The notes under the pieces: generated by a model | Seen by the model: only the letters and a program-made list of their open reading frames with translations | What the model was told of the DNA's origin: nothing | Databases searched by the model: none | Program-made: the position numbers and the translations under genes | Part shown: positions 1-35,534 of the stretch, piece after piece | Layout of the letters: each line of letters begins with the position of its first letter | How positions within the stretch are numbered: position 1 is the stretch's first letter | From: Setophaga petechia | Taxonomy: Eukaryota > Chordata > Aves > Passeriformes > Parulidae | NCBI GenBank assembly: GCA_024362935.1 | Contig: JANCRA010000019.1 | Location: 7,250,501-7,314,500, forward strand | Length of the DNA: 64,000 nt | Reading direction: 5' to 3'

Positions 1-3000
1 TCTTAAAACCTGTATTTGCCTTTTCTGTTTGTACACAGCAGCGTAGCACGATTTAATTAATGTATGAAATCCACTTGTCATGCTGATGTAAAAGGTTATT
101 TTAAATGGTGCACACCTTTGCTTGTAAATCTGATATCAAATGCTTGTTAAAATAATTAAGCTATTAATTCTCCCAGTTGACAAGTCTGTGTCTGAATTGA
201 GCATAAATGAAATACCAAACAGAAAAACAGGAAATCCATCCTGCGTATTGTGGAATGAAGGCTGGTGTCTGAATTTAGATTACAAATCAAGGCTCTAAAC
301 ATTTCATTTACCACAGAAGTATTTACCTAGTATCCTGCTGATAAAGTGATCAGTTGCTGAGTGGCAGAGGCAGGCTGTGTTAATGCAGAAATCAACCATA
401 ATCCATAAGAACAGCATCATGGTAATAAGCAATAAGCAAAGGTCCTTCCAGTGTGGTTTCTGCATCATGCTGTTCATAAATGGTCAGGTGCTCAGAATGC
501 AAAACTTCAAATCACAGCTTCAGGCAAGGCATCCTACAGTGTAACTCCTCAAAACATGCTGAGGACACAGTAACTGGAAATACACATTAGTCCAGATTCA
601 GTGGGCAGTCAAGAATGAAATATTTTTGCAATTATCATTGTGTCTTGGCACTCAAATATTTTAGAATACCAATGTGATCAACATTCTGTGAAGAAAAACC
701 AAGAGCATAGCACATGGCATGCTTTGCTTGTGCAGTGTTCATTTTATTACAGAGGCCTAAAATTTGTTGATTTTAGTGCTCCTGTGACACTTATGTAGCT
801 ATTACAAACCAATTCAATAACAGCTTTTTTAACACCAGTCTGTGTAACTTATGAATACATGAATATATGTACCATGCTATCATCTCGAATTTAAATTCAC
901 ACTTAAAAATAACACCAAAATAAGCAAGTACATGAAGCAAGTAAGAATAATTCTGAAGTCAGAAAACTAAGATGAATATGAAATCATCACAGGCTGAGCA
1001 CAGGAGATTGGCCTAGTGATAGAGTTGCCCATTTTTGTGATCAAACTTTTCATTACACTTTGCAAAGAAGCTGCTTAAGAAATCTGCACCTGAGACTATT
1101 CTTTGTTGTTCTGTGCACAACATAGTATTTCTGCACGCAATATAATCAAGTGCAGGAAGATACTTCATATTAGAAGTACTAAAATTCATGGGGTTTTTTC
1201 CTCTGGTCATCATTATTAAAGAGAAAGATGCATTGCACATTCACATCCACAGAGGAAGGTGACAAAAAAATTTACGTTTAATTCGGAAATGGTAAAGGAA
1301 GACTCTAAATAAAGGAGCAATTCTAAAAGCAAAACACATACACATACAATTTGAAAATTCTTTATTAAGAAAAATTGCAAAAAAGGCACTTTACCTATGG
1401 ACAGTCCTTTTCTTCGTTTTCTAGGTAGCACTGTGACTGAAAGCCTCAGGCAAGATTGTATTTCCATTTTCAGCTCAAAAATTCAAGAATTCCCAGAGAC
1501 TTCTGCAGCATCTTCTGAAGCTTACAAAGAAACGAACAGACTGCCTTGGATTGTTAAATTGTCTTGTATTTGGTGACAAGCAAACATATCACAGGTGCAG
1601 AGGCTTTGGCCAGCTCAAAAAAATACTTTTTGCAGAAAAATACCTAATGTACAACACCCTTGGAAGGAGATATAATAAATAGATTATACCAGACCACCTC
1701 TCTCCTTTTATATAAAAGAATCTGTTACCAGATAACATCTTTTCATATTTAATTCCTAATAAAAAACAACCATAAAGATCGGGAAATGTTTTTATTCTTA
1801 AATAGCAAAGCTATTTTAAAACAAGTTGTAATCACTCATTATGTATTGCTGAACAGTTTAAATGGCAGTGATTGAAAAAGCATTTCCACAGTTGTTCTTT
1901 CAAAAATGAAAGCCTATTTTCTGACCTGCTGTCATTTAAAATAAGTATGAAAATACATATGTCACTATAAACCTGCACTAATATTAATTTGGAAATTCCA
2001 AGTCAAAATTATTTTAAAGGCACTCTGCTAACAAAACCAAAGGGATATTCTGAAGTTTGTCATGCAGCAGGTTACAGCCCAGTGCACTGCAGGCTCTTTC
2101 TTTGTTTTTAACTTCTGAACACCAAGTTCAAAGATGCACAGTTCTCCTGCAGGTGCTTTCTCAAAATGAATGAAGTCAAAAGTGTCCTGGAAAGGAGGCC
2201 AGGACTGCTAAGAGCGATTACAACTGAGAATGTCATTAATAAACAGTAGGATTTACTGTGCCAAGGCACAGGTATGAAGAAGTGTTAGGTGAAAAAAATA
2301 AGTGAGAGACAATAAAAGAACATGGCTAAGGCTTTAACAGGTAAAAGGAGCTGAGGTAAATTAATCCTACTGGGAACAGATAAGCAGCAGAAACTATGAT
2401 CACTTCCCTGCAGTCACTGTGGTAACACCCAATATTATTCCACTATCAGAAAATCCCTTTGAAAGACATTGGCAAAACCCCTCCTGCTTGCAAAGACTCA
2501 CAAGCTACCAGTTCTCTATTACAGACAACCCTAATCCCATTGACAACAGCAAGGGAGCTGAGTGAATTGCACAGTAAAAATCACTTTCTAGGATTTTTCT
2601 TTAAGTGCTGAAAGTGAAGAACTTTTATGCACAGAATGACTTTGGAAGGAAAAAAATTCATGAGCTACTATGCTATTTATCTGATGTCAGCTTTATATCT
2701 CTTCTTATTCTGGTCTTACCACTACAAGACTTGTTGCAAAATCTATTGAAATGCTGCAGGAGTGGTGTTTCCAGAACAGTCTGATTTATTTTCATTCTAA
2801 AAATCAGTTTGGTGGTCTAATCTCTCATCACTTACATAGGAATCCCTGAAGATTAGCGGGATGTCACTTGCAGGCTTTTATATCAGCTATTGCACTTCCC
2901 TGATACATAAAGATGTCACTGGCTTTATCTGATACCATAGATTCACCTGATACCTTGCCCGGAGCATCCCACGGTACTTGCACACAGTGTGAAAGATCCT

Positions 3001-6000
3001 GCGTTTTGTCTCAGACCTTTCCTCTACTTTAAAGTCCCTTATTTATGCATTTGAAGCTGTCTGTTGTGTGCCCAAGTGCCATGGCCCCTCGTTTTTCCTG
3101 AAAATCCTCCCATGCCCATCATTTTAGCAGAGCCCTCTTGTACCCTGAAGCTGAGCCTCAGAAGGGAGGGAGAGGCCAGGAAGGAGATGTTCCCCCTTCA
3201 AGGCAGGTAACACCCTTTATTGAGGGTGTTCCTGCTCAGATCCTTCCATCCTCCACTCTGGCCTTTTCCACCATCTGCCACAAAGTTCAGGGGAGCAGCA
3301 CTGGGGATCCTGACGAGACCTCCCTGCCCAGCCAGTCTCCCTGGTGGCGGCCTGGTTTCAGAAGATATGTAATTCAAGTTTATCAGGAGACCTACAATAA
3401 CATACATGGCCTATTCTTTTTTTCTTTCCTCAGTCTTGGTTAGCTACTGTTGGTCATGGCTAAAGAGACTGAGGTAACACCCCCATTGGTTTGTCCCTTT
3501 ATGTCACTTTTTTCCTTACCAGAATTACTGTAGGAACACATTTTTATCTGTGACTTTCATAAATATATTTTAATCTAAAATACTTCTTATTTAGCATAAT
3601 CTCATACAATGAGAATATTCCCCTGGCATTTTAACTGTGAGATGACCACCTATGGGGTGACAGAGCCTGTGCCTCATGCTGGACAAACCAGCAGTGAAGT
3701 AGGAGTGACCAAGGATGTCTCCATGGTGAGTGATAGACCACCTGGTGTTTCTTCTACCCCCACAAAGCTCCTTACCTGTCAAAACCATAAAATCTTATAA
3801 TAGTAATTTTTATACCAGTTGAGTTTCAGGGTGACAAACCTCCTGATGAACCTGTCTTGAAGAGTAACTCATTGCATGAAAGGAGAATGAAAACAGCATG
3901 TAAAGACAGGACACCCAAATCTGCCTGATGTGAGAGAACAGATCTTTTACCCCAAACCAGGAAATTAATAATGACAATATTTGCTTACTATAGGGATCTG
4001 TTGGATTAAGCAGCAACCAAGGGATTGCCAACAGGCTTTTGAGAAAAGAGCATGGGAAGTGTAAAAACTGGAAGGAAACTTGAGACTGTGGGATGACGTG
4101 TGGGAGTGGAAGGCACTCAGCATAGCAGTTTGATCCCTGCTCACTTGCTGCCAGGAGTCACACCACTGCCATCGTGTCCTATATCCTCCCAAAATGGGAT
4201 GCAAGAGCAGAAAAACCCACAGCTTGGAACCCATGGAATTCCTTCTCACACAGACTAACAGGCAGCAGAGACCTCCACTGGTATACACGAAGACACAGGA
4301 ATCCCCTCTCCAGCAGGAGAATATGCATGGCCACAAGAGAGGGGTGCACTTGTCCACCCCGTCCTCTACGAGAGAGATGTGCACAAGCATCCTCCTGTGG
4401 GACTAGAAATGGTGGAGATTAGGGAGTTTAGCAATTTATAGGTGTGTTTTAACATCCTGCAAGTGTTTTGCACTCTGGTTTATCTGTCAGCCTGTTGATA
4501 TTGATCCAGAAGGTGAAGTTCACAGAGTGTCAGCTAATTATGTGTCATTAATAAATCAGTAAACCACTTAGATCCTGATCTGAGTTAAACCACTTAAATG
4601 AAACAAGTCTTGCCTGCCACAGTCCCTGGTGTTAAAAAAGTCATATACTATTAAAAACACAATGAGCAATTAGCTTAAGTACCACCGAATTGCACTCAAG
4701 TTACAATAGGTCTTTAACTCAGATGATTGACTATTTCATTTCCTAGTTAGATGTTAACATGCTTCTTCTTGATGCTCTAATTATCTCAGAGACAGTTGCT
4801 GGCTATAGTCCTGTGCATTCCTGTGCCATTCCTCTCTTTATGTTGTCACCTTAATATGAGCTTATATTACAGAAAGGAAATTTCTTATTTCCCAATTATG
4901 TTTCAGTAGGTAGTCTCTTTTCACATGCATTGATGTAATTTGCAGCCCAGATGTTGAACCTGGGAAAATATGTCCCAGATGAACAGTCTCTAATTTCTCA
5001 TAGTTGTCATGCTATAACTAAAGAAATTAAAAATAAGTGATGAGCTGAGAGAGTGAAGAAAGAGTAGAATTAAATAAAAGTTTCCTGTTCAACAAAAGCA
5101 TTGAAAAGCAAAATGTAGCTAAAGCTTTTGGATCCTCAAGTATGAGCTGAAAAGCAAGAGACTTCAACGATTAGTTCCACAGAAACAACACATCCCCTAG
5201 AATTTTATTAAAGATATTAATCATAAAACATAGCAAATAAATTTAAATGTATGATTCAAATGTCCCATGAAAGAAATACACATATAATTATTATGAATTT
5301 AACAGAAAGAAAATAATAAAGGTATTGATCACCTAAAATTTTCAACCTAAAAAGAAGCTCTAGCAAGGAGCCAGCCCACCAAGGACATCCTTGCATCTGC
5401 AGATCAGCAGGAAAAAGCTCAGTTTCAGAGGAAGATCCCTGACTGGAAGACCTCCTTTCTATGATGGAAGGATTAACATTAAACTGCTTTACTGCAGATA
5501 GGGCACAACCCTAATTTGCCACCCTGTTTCTTGGGAGATTAGATCCATCACACTTGTTTTGTTACCCCACAGTTACTTAAACCAGCAGGATCTTGTTTTG
5601 TGGTTAGTGGCGGCTGCTGAGGTGAAAATGAATGGTTTCTGAAAACACTTGCCTATGGCCATGTCCTTTGAACTGTCTTTCTTTGACACCACTTTTTGGT
5701 CTGAAAGCATAAAAAGTCTTGCATTCCTCACACAAAGTTCCTACTCACTCTTTAGATTAGAAACAATCTTTTAAGTGAGATGGAGATGTTATTAAGTATA
5801 ATGGATTTATGATTAAGGCTCTCATTCAATGCCAAAAAATCCACAAATCCACATGTAGAAATTAATAACCAACAAGAGAAACATGAAGTTATAATTTTCA
5901 GAGCTATATTGGAAAACAGAGCTCCAATAAAGCACTATAAAACTTACTTATAGGAATATATATAAAATCCCAATTACATGATCAATATGCTTCATGATGA

Positions 6001-7033
6001 AGAAGAATACAAGCTACACATCTTCAAACTAATTTTTAAGATGTCCCTGATGGATTCACAGTCCTATTATGTGGCCTTCTTTGTTTTAATCTACATCAGC
6101 AGCCCTTTCAAATGTGCAAATAGTGACCATTTGTAAAATAAATGATCTGGCGCATTATCTAGCTAAAGCTATGGAACTGGATATGATTCCACAGTATTTT
6201 TTACTACCATACAAAAAAAAAGGGAATAAAAAAAGTTAAACCCAAGACTACACTGGGCAGAAACAGAAGCATTAGGTTAAGAGTGTCTGATAACTGGCAA
6301 GACCAAATAGGCACTGTTCCAATTAATAACAATTCCCACATGATTCAAAGGTGCTTTGGCAGCATCAAGCAGCTGAATTTGCTCACAAAGAAAAGAAAAA
6401 AGAAAAAAAAACAAAAAACCAAACGAAACCCACAAAAAATGCATTCACATTTAAAAAAAAAAAAAACCATAACAAAATAAAAGCAAACAAGATAACAACA
6501 AAGAAACCCAGAGCCCTTCACTATACAGATGTAAGAGCAATTAAAATTCATATTCTGTCCTAGAATCTCTGAATGTGGAGCTGTGGCTGAAGTACCCTTT
6601 ATTAATGTTTTCCAATAGATTTTCTCTTAAACACTTCTGTTTTGGTCTGTGAAAGTGAAGTAATTACTGTTTAACAGTATTATTGTTTCATAGTAGTTGC
6701 AAATACTGAACAACCCATCACCACTAAAGGCAACCACAATGATTACAAGAACCTGCAGCTCCCACAGATTTGGCTAATGACACAATCTGAGTACAGCTAC
6801 AACATAATTAGAGGATACTGCCCATTACTAGAAGGCTGAGACTTAAGGTGTCTTTAAGAAGGCAATTAGGAGATCAAAAATGCACTGTATAGTAAGAAAC
6901 AGACTTAACCTGTCTGGATACCATGTTTGCTCTGTGGCTTTCAAACATTTGTTCGGCTCATCTACCATAACAACAAAAAAAAAAAAAAATCTATCTGGGA
7001 TGGCTTCATGTTCAAGCTGAGATTTCATTCATG
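1..7033. other. Intergenic, no gene recognised
   Basis: AT-rich unique-looking sequence with A- or T-rich patches (6385-6475). Open frames stay below about 140 codons, overlap one another on both strands (for example 3965-4422) and resemble no known protein. No RNA gene or repeat family was recognised. It could be intergenic DNA or the first intron of an upstream, divergently transcribed neighbour. Confidence 0.6.
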
Positions 7034-7275
7034 AGGAAATGGCCTCAAGTTGCACCAGAAGAGATCTAGGTTGCATTATTAGGAAAAATTTCTTCATGGA
7101 AAGGGTTGCCAAACATTGGAACAGGCTTCCCAGAGAAGTCGTTGAGTCACCATCCCTGGAGGTATTTCAAAGACTTGCAGATGTGGCACCATAGAACAAG
7201 GTTTAGTAGTGGCTTTGGCAATGTTAGGTTAATAGCTGAGCTCAGTGATCTTTTTCAACCTAAATGAATCTATGT
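7034..7275 (+). mobile_element. CR1 LINE 3' end fragment
   Basis: The sequence reads like the 3' end of an avian CR1. It contains the end-of-ORF2 stretch AACATTGGAACAGGCTTCCC and CCATCCCTGGAGGTATTTC. A 3' UTR with TTAGGTTAATAGCTGAGCTC follows, and then the tail CAACCTAAATGAATCTATG. It is 5'-truncated, as most CR1 copies are, and considerably mutated. Confidence 0.9.
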
Positions 7276-10200
7276 ATTTTGAAATAAAAGCAAAAGCTGA
7301 ACAAAAATTAGAAGCACAAAGTTTTAAGGAGGATCACAGCTTAATTCCCACTGAGATAATACTGTCACAGAAAATTATTTTCTCATGTGCCAGATCAGTC
7401 ATATCTAACTGTCAAAGGGGACTTTGACACAGAGAAAAACCCACTCTATCACAGATGGTCACAAAACCATACATCAATCAACCCTGATCTTGTGATTTGC
7501 GTTTGCTTAGTGGACTCTCATCTTTACCAAAAAAAGTGCAAAGGAGATATTACTGTGAGACCTCTAATTCTGCAAGTGATGAATAGTATTTCAGTATTTT
7601 GTTATTTGTACATTGGTCAGTACCTTTTGAGAGGATTGGAGTGTCTCTGAAGCTTAAATCCAATTGTTTGTCCTGTGTACATTTGCAGCTGGTGAAGTGA
7701 CATGTCCTCTGTCTTCTCCTCTTTATTAGAGACTGTTTTTAAGCTCAAACAAAAAACTTTTTCTTAGCTTGCCATTATTTTCCATATAAGTTCCCCAGAT
7801 GTCACCATTTGCCACCTACTGGTCCACTGTTCATTGGAATAATGCCTCTTCAAGCAATCCTTTTTCTTATATGTGTGAAGCTAAAGACTGAAAAGATACA
7901 GAGCAGCAGGGAGAAAAAAATTCAAGTACAAAGACCATCATTACTGGCATTTTGATCAGCCAGAACCAGGGCACAGGTTGCAGAAAGTTGTCCAGATACT
8001 TCAGCTGAATCAAATCTTTCAATATAAGAATTACAGAGATTAGAGATTCTCATGCAGGGAATTCAGGTTTACCTATCCCTTCCTGCTAAGAAAGAATGTA
8101 ATGCATTGAATTAAACACTCCCAGATATTTCTCTCAGCTTATCCACCACATAAAGGTGCTAGAATCACTTGACTTTAAAAACATGTAAATTAGAAAATTT
8201 TATTCTGTTTAAATACTGTTCTTAACTTTTTTAGTCTTTTAATCTGCTTATAAAGAGAGATGTTGATAACGTATTTGACTTTTTTATTATAACCAGATAC
8301 ATATACTAATCCCATTTCCTTCAAGGAAACCGTGAATGCTGTTTTCTGAGTTTATACATATACATATAAAAAGCTTCATCTTGTCTCAGAAATACTTCGT
8401 CCAGCACTATTCTTACATGGTAAGGGAGACATGAATCTAAGGATGGAACTCAGAATTACTGAGCAGGTAAGAGTTATAGTGAGAATATGTTCCATTTCAT
8501 AAACATTGCATGTGTTTGCTTTTGTTTTATTTTTAGTAGCTACAGGGGTTCTTCCCAGAATCCTTCATATTATCATTATTTGGTCAGTATTTGTCATGGC
8601 AGTTAGCTTTGAAAAGGGATTTAAAAAGGAAATAATGAAATGCTTTAAAGCCAGTTGGGAGGCAAGGTCACCTTCTGCGAAGCACAGATAAAAGCAGCAA
8701 AGCTGCCAAGATCACTGCAAAGGGGAGATCCTTACTATCACCTAAGATATATTAAAAAAATAACAACAGATAGGTCCAAGAAGGGCTTTGAAGCTGAGCC
8801 CCATAACTGTGTGAGAGCAAGGAGCAAGAAACAGAAATAGGTGGGGGAGTAGAGAAGAAGCATTTCAGAACAGGATGTACCAGAGGAAAGCAAGGGTGGG
8901 CAAGGGCGGGCAGGTGGCCTGGGGGCAGGCTACGGCAATGCAGGGTGCTTTGGTGGCATCCACGTGGATCAGGTAAATCATGTCTGGTTCTAGAGGAAAG
9001 ACATACCAGCCCTGCACCAACTCAGTGTGAAGCAGTCCATTATTTTCCTGTAAAACAGGCTCCTTGTCAATAGCAAACTTTTACTAATTTCATTACATAT
9101 GACTTTCTTATCAGTAGAATGTCATCAGTGGAAATCTTTTAAGAATGGCTTATTTTACTTTAATTGAAACATGCTACTTGCCAGTGCAACCTAAAGTGAA
9201 ACAAGTGTTGTCACAAGCATCTTTCTGCTGGTATAAGTGCCACATTTTAAAGTCATGTGTGCTAGAAATCACAGCTGAAGTGCATTGCCCTGCCTAGGCC
9301 AGACCTATCAGCGCAGCCTTGGTTTGAAGGGGGTATGTCTAGTAGAGTAAATTGCAACAAGAAAAGAGAGTAATGGGGAAAACCAGAGGTATAGACCAGC
9401 TCCCAGAGGAGGAACATTGGATATGCCAGGGTTTGTTATCTTGGAAGTGATTATAAGGACTGATATCTAAAAAATCCACCAGTACAGTAGCCAAGTATGG
9501 ATCAAATGCTCATTTATTCTTCTTATAAGGAAAGCATCATTTGAAGCAGGGAGAAGCCATGTTCAAAATGGAAAAGGTTCCTTCTCATGCAACAACTGTG
9601 GGGTAAACTTGACAAGTATCATGAGAAGAAATCCAGTCTTGCTAAACAGACAGAAAACATGCCATCAGCTGCAGGTGGCTGGAGAATGGGAAAGTATTAG
9701 GAGGCATTCCCACATAGCTTTAGCCTTACCTGATGGTGGCTGCTCCTGCAGGCTGCAGGATATTGGGCTTCAATGTTACAAAAGAAGAGGCCTCTTGCAC
9801 AGTAGCGCAATTCACTGCATTTCATTAACAATGTAGCCTTGTTTCCTTAAGAAGAGGAGTATCATAATTCTCAAAATATTTTGCACTTCACAATTCAATT
9901 TTATGCACAGCATTTGGCTGTTACGAAACAATTTGTGTTGAAAGGTTTTCGTTTTACTGCATCTTCACTTTTGAAATATGAAGGTGATATATCATCCTAA
10001 TTGCAGTTGTAGTTAGATCCACATGAATGCTAGAACTGGTGCAATCTTTCCCTGTATTTTTAAAGTATTTAATTACTGTAGTGATAGACATATTCAAGCC
10101 CTGACTAACATTGACATTTAATATTTTTGTTTATATCAGATGTAAGATGCTGGGTGATTCAGTACACAGCTAAGATTTTTTCGTCTGTAAATGGATGGAA

Positions 10201-11239
10201 TTTGTTGTTGTAGTTGTGCTACTGTCACCTAAACATCCTTCTGCATCCAAACTCCTCTTTGCATATTTTTTGTAAGAAATGTCTTATAAATCCTGAGGAC
10301 ATCTTGCACCCTCATGAGGCTGTACAGCCTTGTTACCTAAAATACACTGATGCAAATGGAAAGAGACAGCACAGCAGACAAACTGCACACTTACCATGCA
10401 TTGAATGCAGGTAACATAACAGCCAGTATCCCAGCTTGTCAAAAACAAGCACATTCCAGAGGGCCTGTTGTGCTTTAGGAATGGTTTTCTCCATTTTAGC
10501 ACTACTGCAAAAAATTAATCCTGTCCTGGTTTAACCAGGACAGGGCCTAAAAGCAGAGCAGATATGAAGGCTACATTTCTTTCTCATGTTCTTTCACTGT
10601 CGATTAAGCAGGTTAGAAGCTAAGAAGAGATCCCAAGTCCATAATTTTTGTCTGAGAAAGCCTGTCCCAGTGATCTCAAGGCAGGCTTTGTAATGGTTTT
10701 TAGAGACAGTAATTTCATGCATCTTATAGATACACTCTGAATAATCTAAGTAGAAGTGAACAGTCCCAGTGTTTCATGCAGGAAATCTCTCCAACCTAGT
10801 GCACCATCATATAAATTCTCTACAGGAGATAAACGGATAGAATCTGATTCTACAGGGCAGGATCCTGTGGTCTGCTCATCACTGCGCTTTCCCTTGTCTC
10901 CAACCAATCTCCTATTCTAAACACGCTGCAACTCTCTCAAGTCGTCAGGTCTCTCAATGGCATCTTCCCAGGTTATATCTTGAGCTACTGCCTGAAGCAA
11001 GCCCCCACAGTAAAGAAATCTGTGAGCAAAACACGGTTATCTGTATCACTGTGCGCTACCACACATGTCTGCTTCCCAATGTTTTTCTCTCCCTATCCAG
11101 CCTCTGCCTCCAGAGCCTCATTCCGACCTTCCTGCCTCACCCCAAGCCCCTTTTCTTACCAGGTTTTGTTCTCATTCTGACTCACTCTGCCCATCCTGTC
11201 CCCACTCTCTCACGCTTTGAAGCTCTCCTGTTCATTCTT
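7276..11239. other. Intergenic, no gene recognised
   Basis: AT-rich sequence between two CR1 tails. Only short chance open frames are present. The one structural feature is the 25-bp palindrome at 10520-10544, listed separately. Confidence 0.6.
10520..10544. repeat. Perfect 25-bp inverted repeat
   Basis: Arms CCTGTCCTGGTT and AACCAGGACAGG flank a single T, a perfect 12-bp palindrome. The motif TGTCCTGGTTT also begins the LTR at the right end of this window (read on its minus strand), so this may be a decayed LTR terminus. Confidence 0.8.
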
Positions 11240-11440
11240 TACTGTGAGAGTGGCGAGGCACTGGGGTTTCCCAGACAAGTTGTGGATGCCCCATCCCTGG
11301 AAGCGTTCCAGGCCAGGCTGGATGGGGTTTTGAACAACCTGGTTTAGTGGAAAGTGTCTCTGTCCATGACAGAAGAGTTGGTACAAAGCGATTTTAAGGT
11401 CCGCTCCAATGGTTTGGTCCCAAACCATTCTGTGATTCTG
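11240..11440 (+). mobile_element. CR1 LINE 3' end fragment near the TGS1 promoter
   Basis: Contains GAGGCACTGGGGTTTCCCAG, GTGGATGCCCCATCCCTGGA, CCAGGCTGGATGGGG, AACAACCTGGTTTAGTGGAA and the terminal ACCATTCTGTGATTCTG, the usual order of an avian CR1 3' end. Its end lies about 290 bp upstream of the TGS1 ATG. Confidence 0.92.
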
Positions 11441-11732
11441 CTCCCGTCACTACTCCAAAAACGTCTTGCTCACTTCTGTTTCCCACTCCCGGTTTTACCA
11501 AATTTTGGCTGCTGCATCTTTTATCGAAGACTTTCCTTGCGATGCCCTTTGCCTCGCTCCTTTTGACCCCCTCTCACCACTACAGCACGCCCGTACCCCT
11601 CGTGGGGCGGCACCGGCAGCGCAGGCCCCGCCTGGGGCGCCCGCCCGACCGCAGCGGGGCGGGCGCGGGCGGCGGTTCCGGCGGAAGGCGGCGAGGCCAG
11701 GCCGGGCCCGGCGTGGGGAGGTCCCCGCAGAG

Positions 11733-33862
<22,130 letters not shown>

Positions 33863-34030
33863 ACTCCGTGTGGATTCTTCCAAACCCATCCTCCCTAACT
33901 GCTGCCTTGCTTAAGCTTTTGTACAGCTGGCTAGTCAAAAATGACTTAAAGCCATTTTCTGCTTTAATTTCGCTTTACAGAAATGTGTTCTGTTGCACTG
34001 TCAATAAATGTTTTATAATAATTTTGACAA
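33863..34030 (+). other. TGS1: TGS1 3' UTR
   Basis: About 165 nt between the TGA stop and the first AATAAA (34003-34008). Cleavage is expected 10-30 nt after the signal. This is a short 3' UTR. Longer forms cannot be excluded from sequence alone. Confidence 0.7.
34003..34008 (+). terminator. TGS1: TGS1 poly(A) signal AATAAA
   Basis: A canonical hexamer 141 nt after the stop codon, in the context GTCAATAAATG, followed by T-rich sequence. It is the first and best signal downstream of exon 13. Confidence 0.75.
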
Positions 34031-35488
34031 AAGTGTAAATGTAGAAAAGCTGTGAATGTATGAAGAAAGCTCTTTATAAAATGCAGTCTTTCAAGGTTCG
34101 AGGCCAACCCGTGGAAGTGGGGTTGAGGTTTTCATTGTAACTCTCACATGTGCTACTCCTGTGCTTGCTCTGGTTTTGAGCACCCAGAGGGTCAAGAAAA
34201 ATAGCCTGAAAGCCACAGGAGCTGCTGTCTGTGCTTGAGAAGCAAAAGCATCTGAACATCAGGTAGAACTAGAGGGTCAGGTGCACCACAAGAGGTTAAC
34301 CCCAGTCCACCTCTCTCGCTCCCTGCTCTCTGAGAAACCTTTTCAGGTTTTCTTTGCAGGATGAAGGTTCACACATTAATTCTAGTGAGTGCTCTGACTT
34401 GTGGCAGCTCAGAGTGCTGGGTGTGTTTGTGTTTGGAGGTGGGACTCTACCCTCTGGGTATTGTCATTTTATTTTATTTTTTATCTCCCTGCCATTCCTT
34501 TTCATTGCAAAGATATTTTGAAGAAACCTTCTGCCTGGAGGTTTGTATCAGTAAGCAGAGGGGTTTCTGTCCCCCTTCTTTTCTAGGCCTTTGGAATCCT
34601 CACACAGGCTTCAGGGCAGAAATAAGCCAGCTTTTCCTGGTGAGGGCTCTCTGCTCCCACTTAAGGTTTGGAGGGGAAGAGTGGCCTTTGTGCAGTTCTC
34701 CGAATAGAAGAGGAGGCAGGTGAGAAATGCCTAGGGCATTGCTATGGTGCTCTGACTGAAATATTCCTACATTATATCCCCTAGGTCAATTTTGAGTTGT
34801 TTTTGAGGTAAGAGTTTAGGAATAATAATTTCTAAGATAATAATAATTTCTAAGATAAATTAAAGCTGCTTCTCCTCTGCTTTGAGTGCTACAGGATGCA
34901 GAAGGCAGCAGAAACTAAGCACTAAACCACACATTAGTGCTATCCAAGAAAACAGGAATAACTGTAGAATAACCAAATAAGAGGATCTATTTTCCCCATT
35001 AAGGAATGAAATCCAACTCTTCAAAACAGTTGAAGAGACCAAAGTGTTTGTGTGTTTATGGATTGTTATGACTCAGTGTGAGTTTGCAGTGCAGTAAAAT
35101 AGCCCTTGGGAAATAGCTGTTTTCTAGCTTTGCTGTCTTTCCAGATCCAGACAAGTGCTAAAATTTTACTGTTGCATTCATGCTTCATGGAAGGTATTTT
35201 ATGAAGATACTTTGGCTAATTTGCATCACTGCACTTTGCCACAGTGCTGCAGCAAAGAAGAAGTCTTGTGCTGGCTCTGCATCAGTGTTTAGAGGGAATT
35301 ATTAAGGAAATAATATTTCTTAGAAGTTTCCTATTAGGTCGTAGGGGAATTTGGCAAGAGTGTTAATACTACAGGAGCTCTAAACCTACTGTGGCAGTGG
35401 CATGTCAATGTAATAATGCTGTTAGACTTCCACTACAAGCTACAAACAAAAATCCAAGTCCATGAGGCTGAATGAAGAATGGATACAT

Positions 35489-35534
35489 TTATATTGTGTA
35501 TGTCACAATATAATGTGTACAGTACTCTGTACAC
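35489..35534. repeat. Two adjacent perfect hairpins
   Basis: The first has arms TTATATTGTG and CACAATATAA with a 5-nt loop (35489-35513). The second has arms GTGTACAG and CTGTACAC with a 4-nt loop (35515-35534). They are one base apart. Confidence 0.8.

Noticed and set aside
3138..3443. 101-codon plus-strand frame as a gene
   Set aside because: No recognisable domain, a competing minus-strand frame over the same bases, and no visible splice or promoter context.
11466..11732. In-frame upstream extension of TGS1
   Set aside because: The open frame has only a TTG at its start and no ATG before 11733. It runs through sequence beside a CR1 tail and is not conserved with TGS1.
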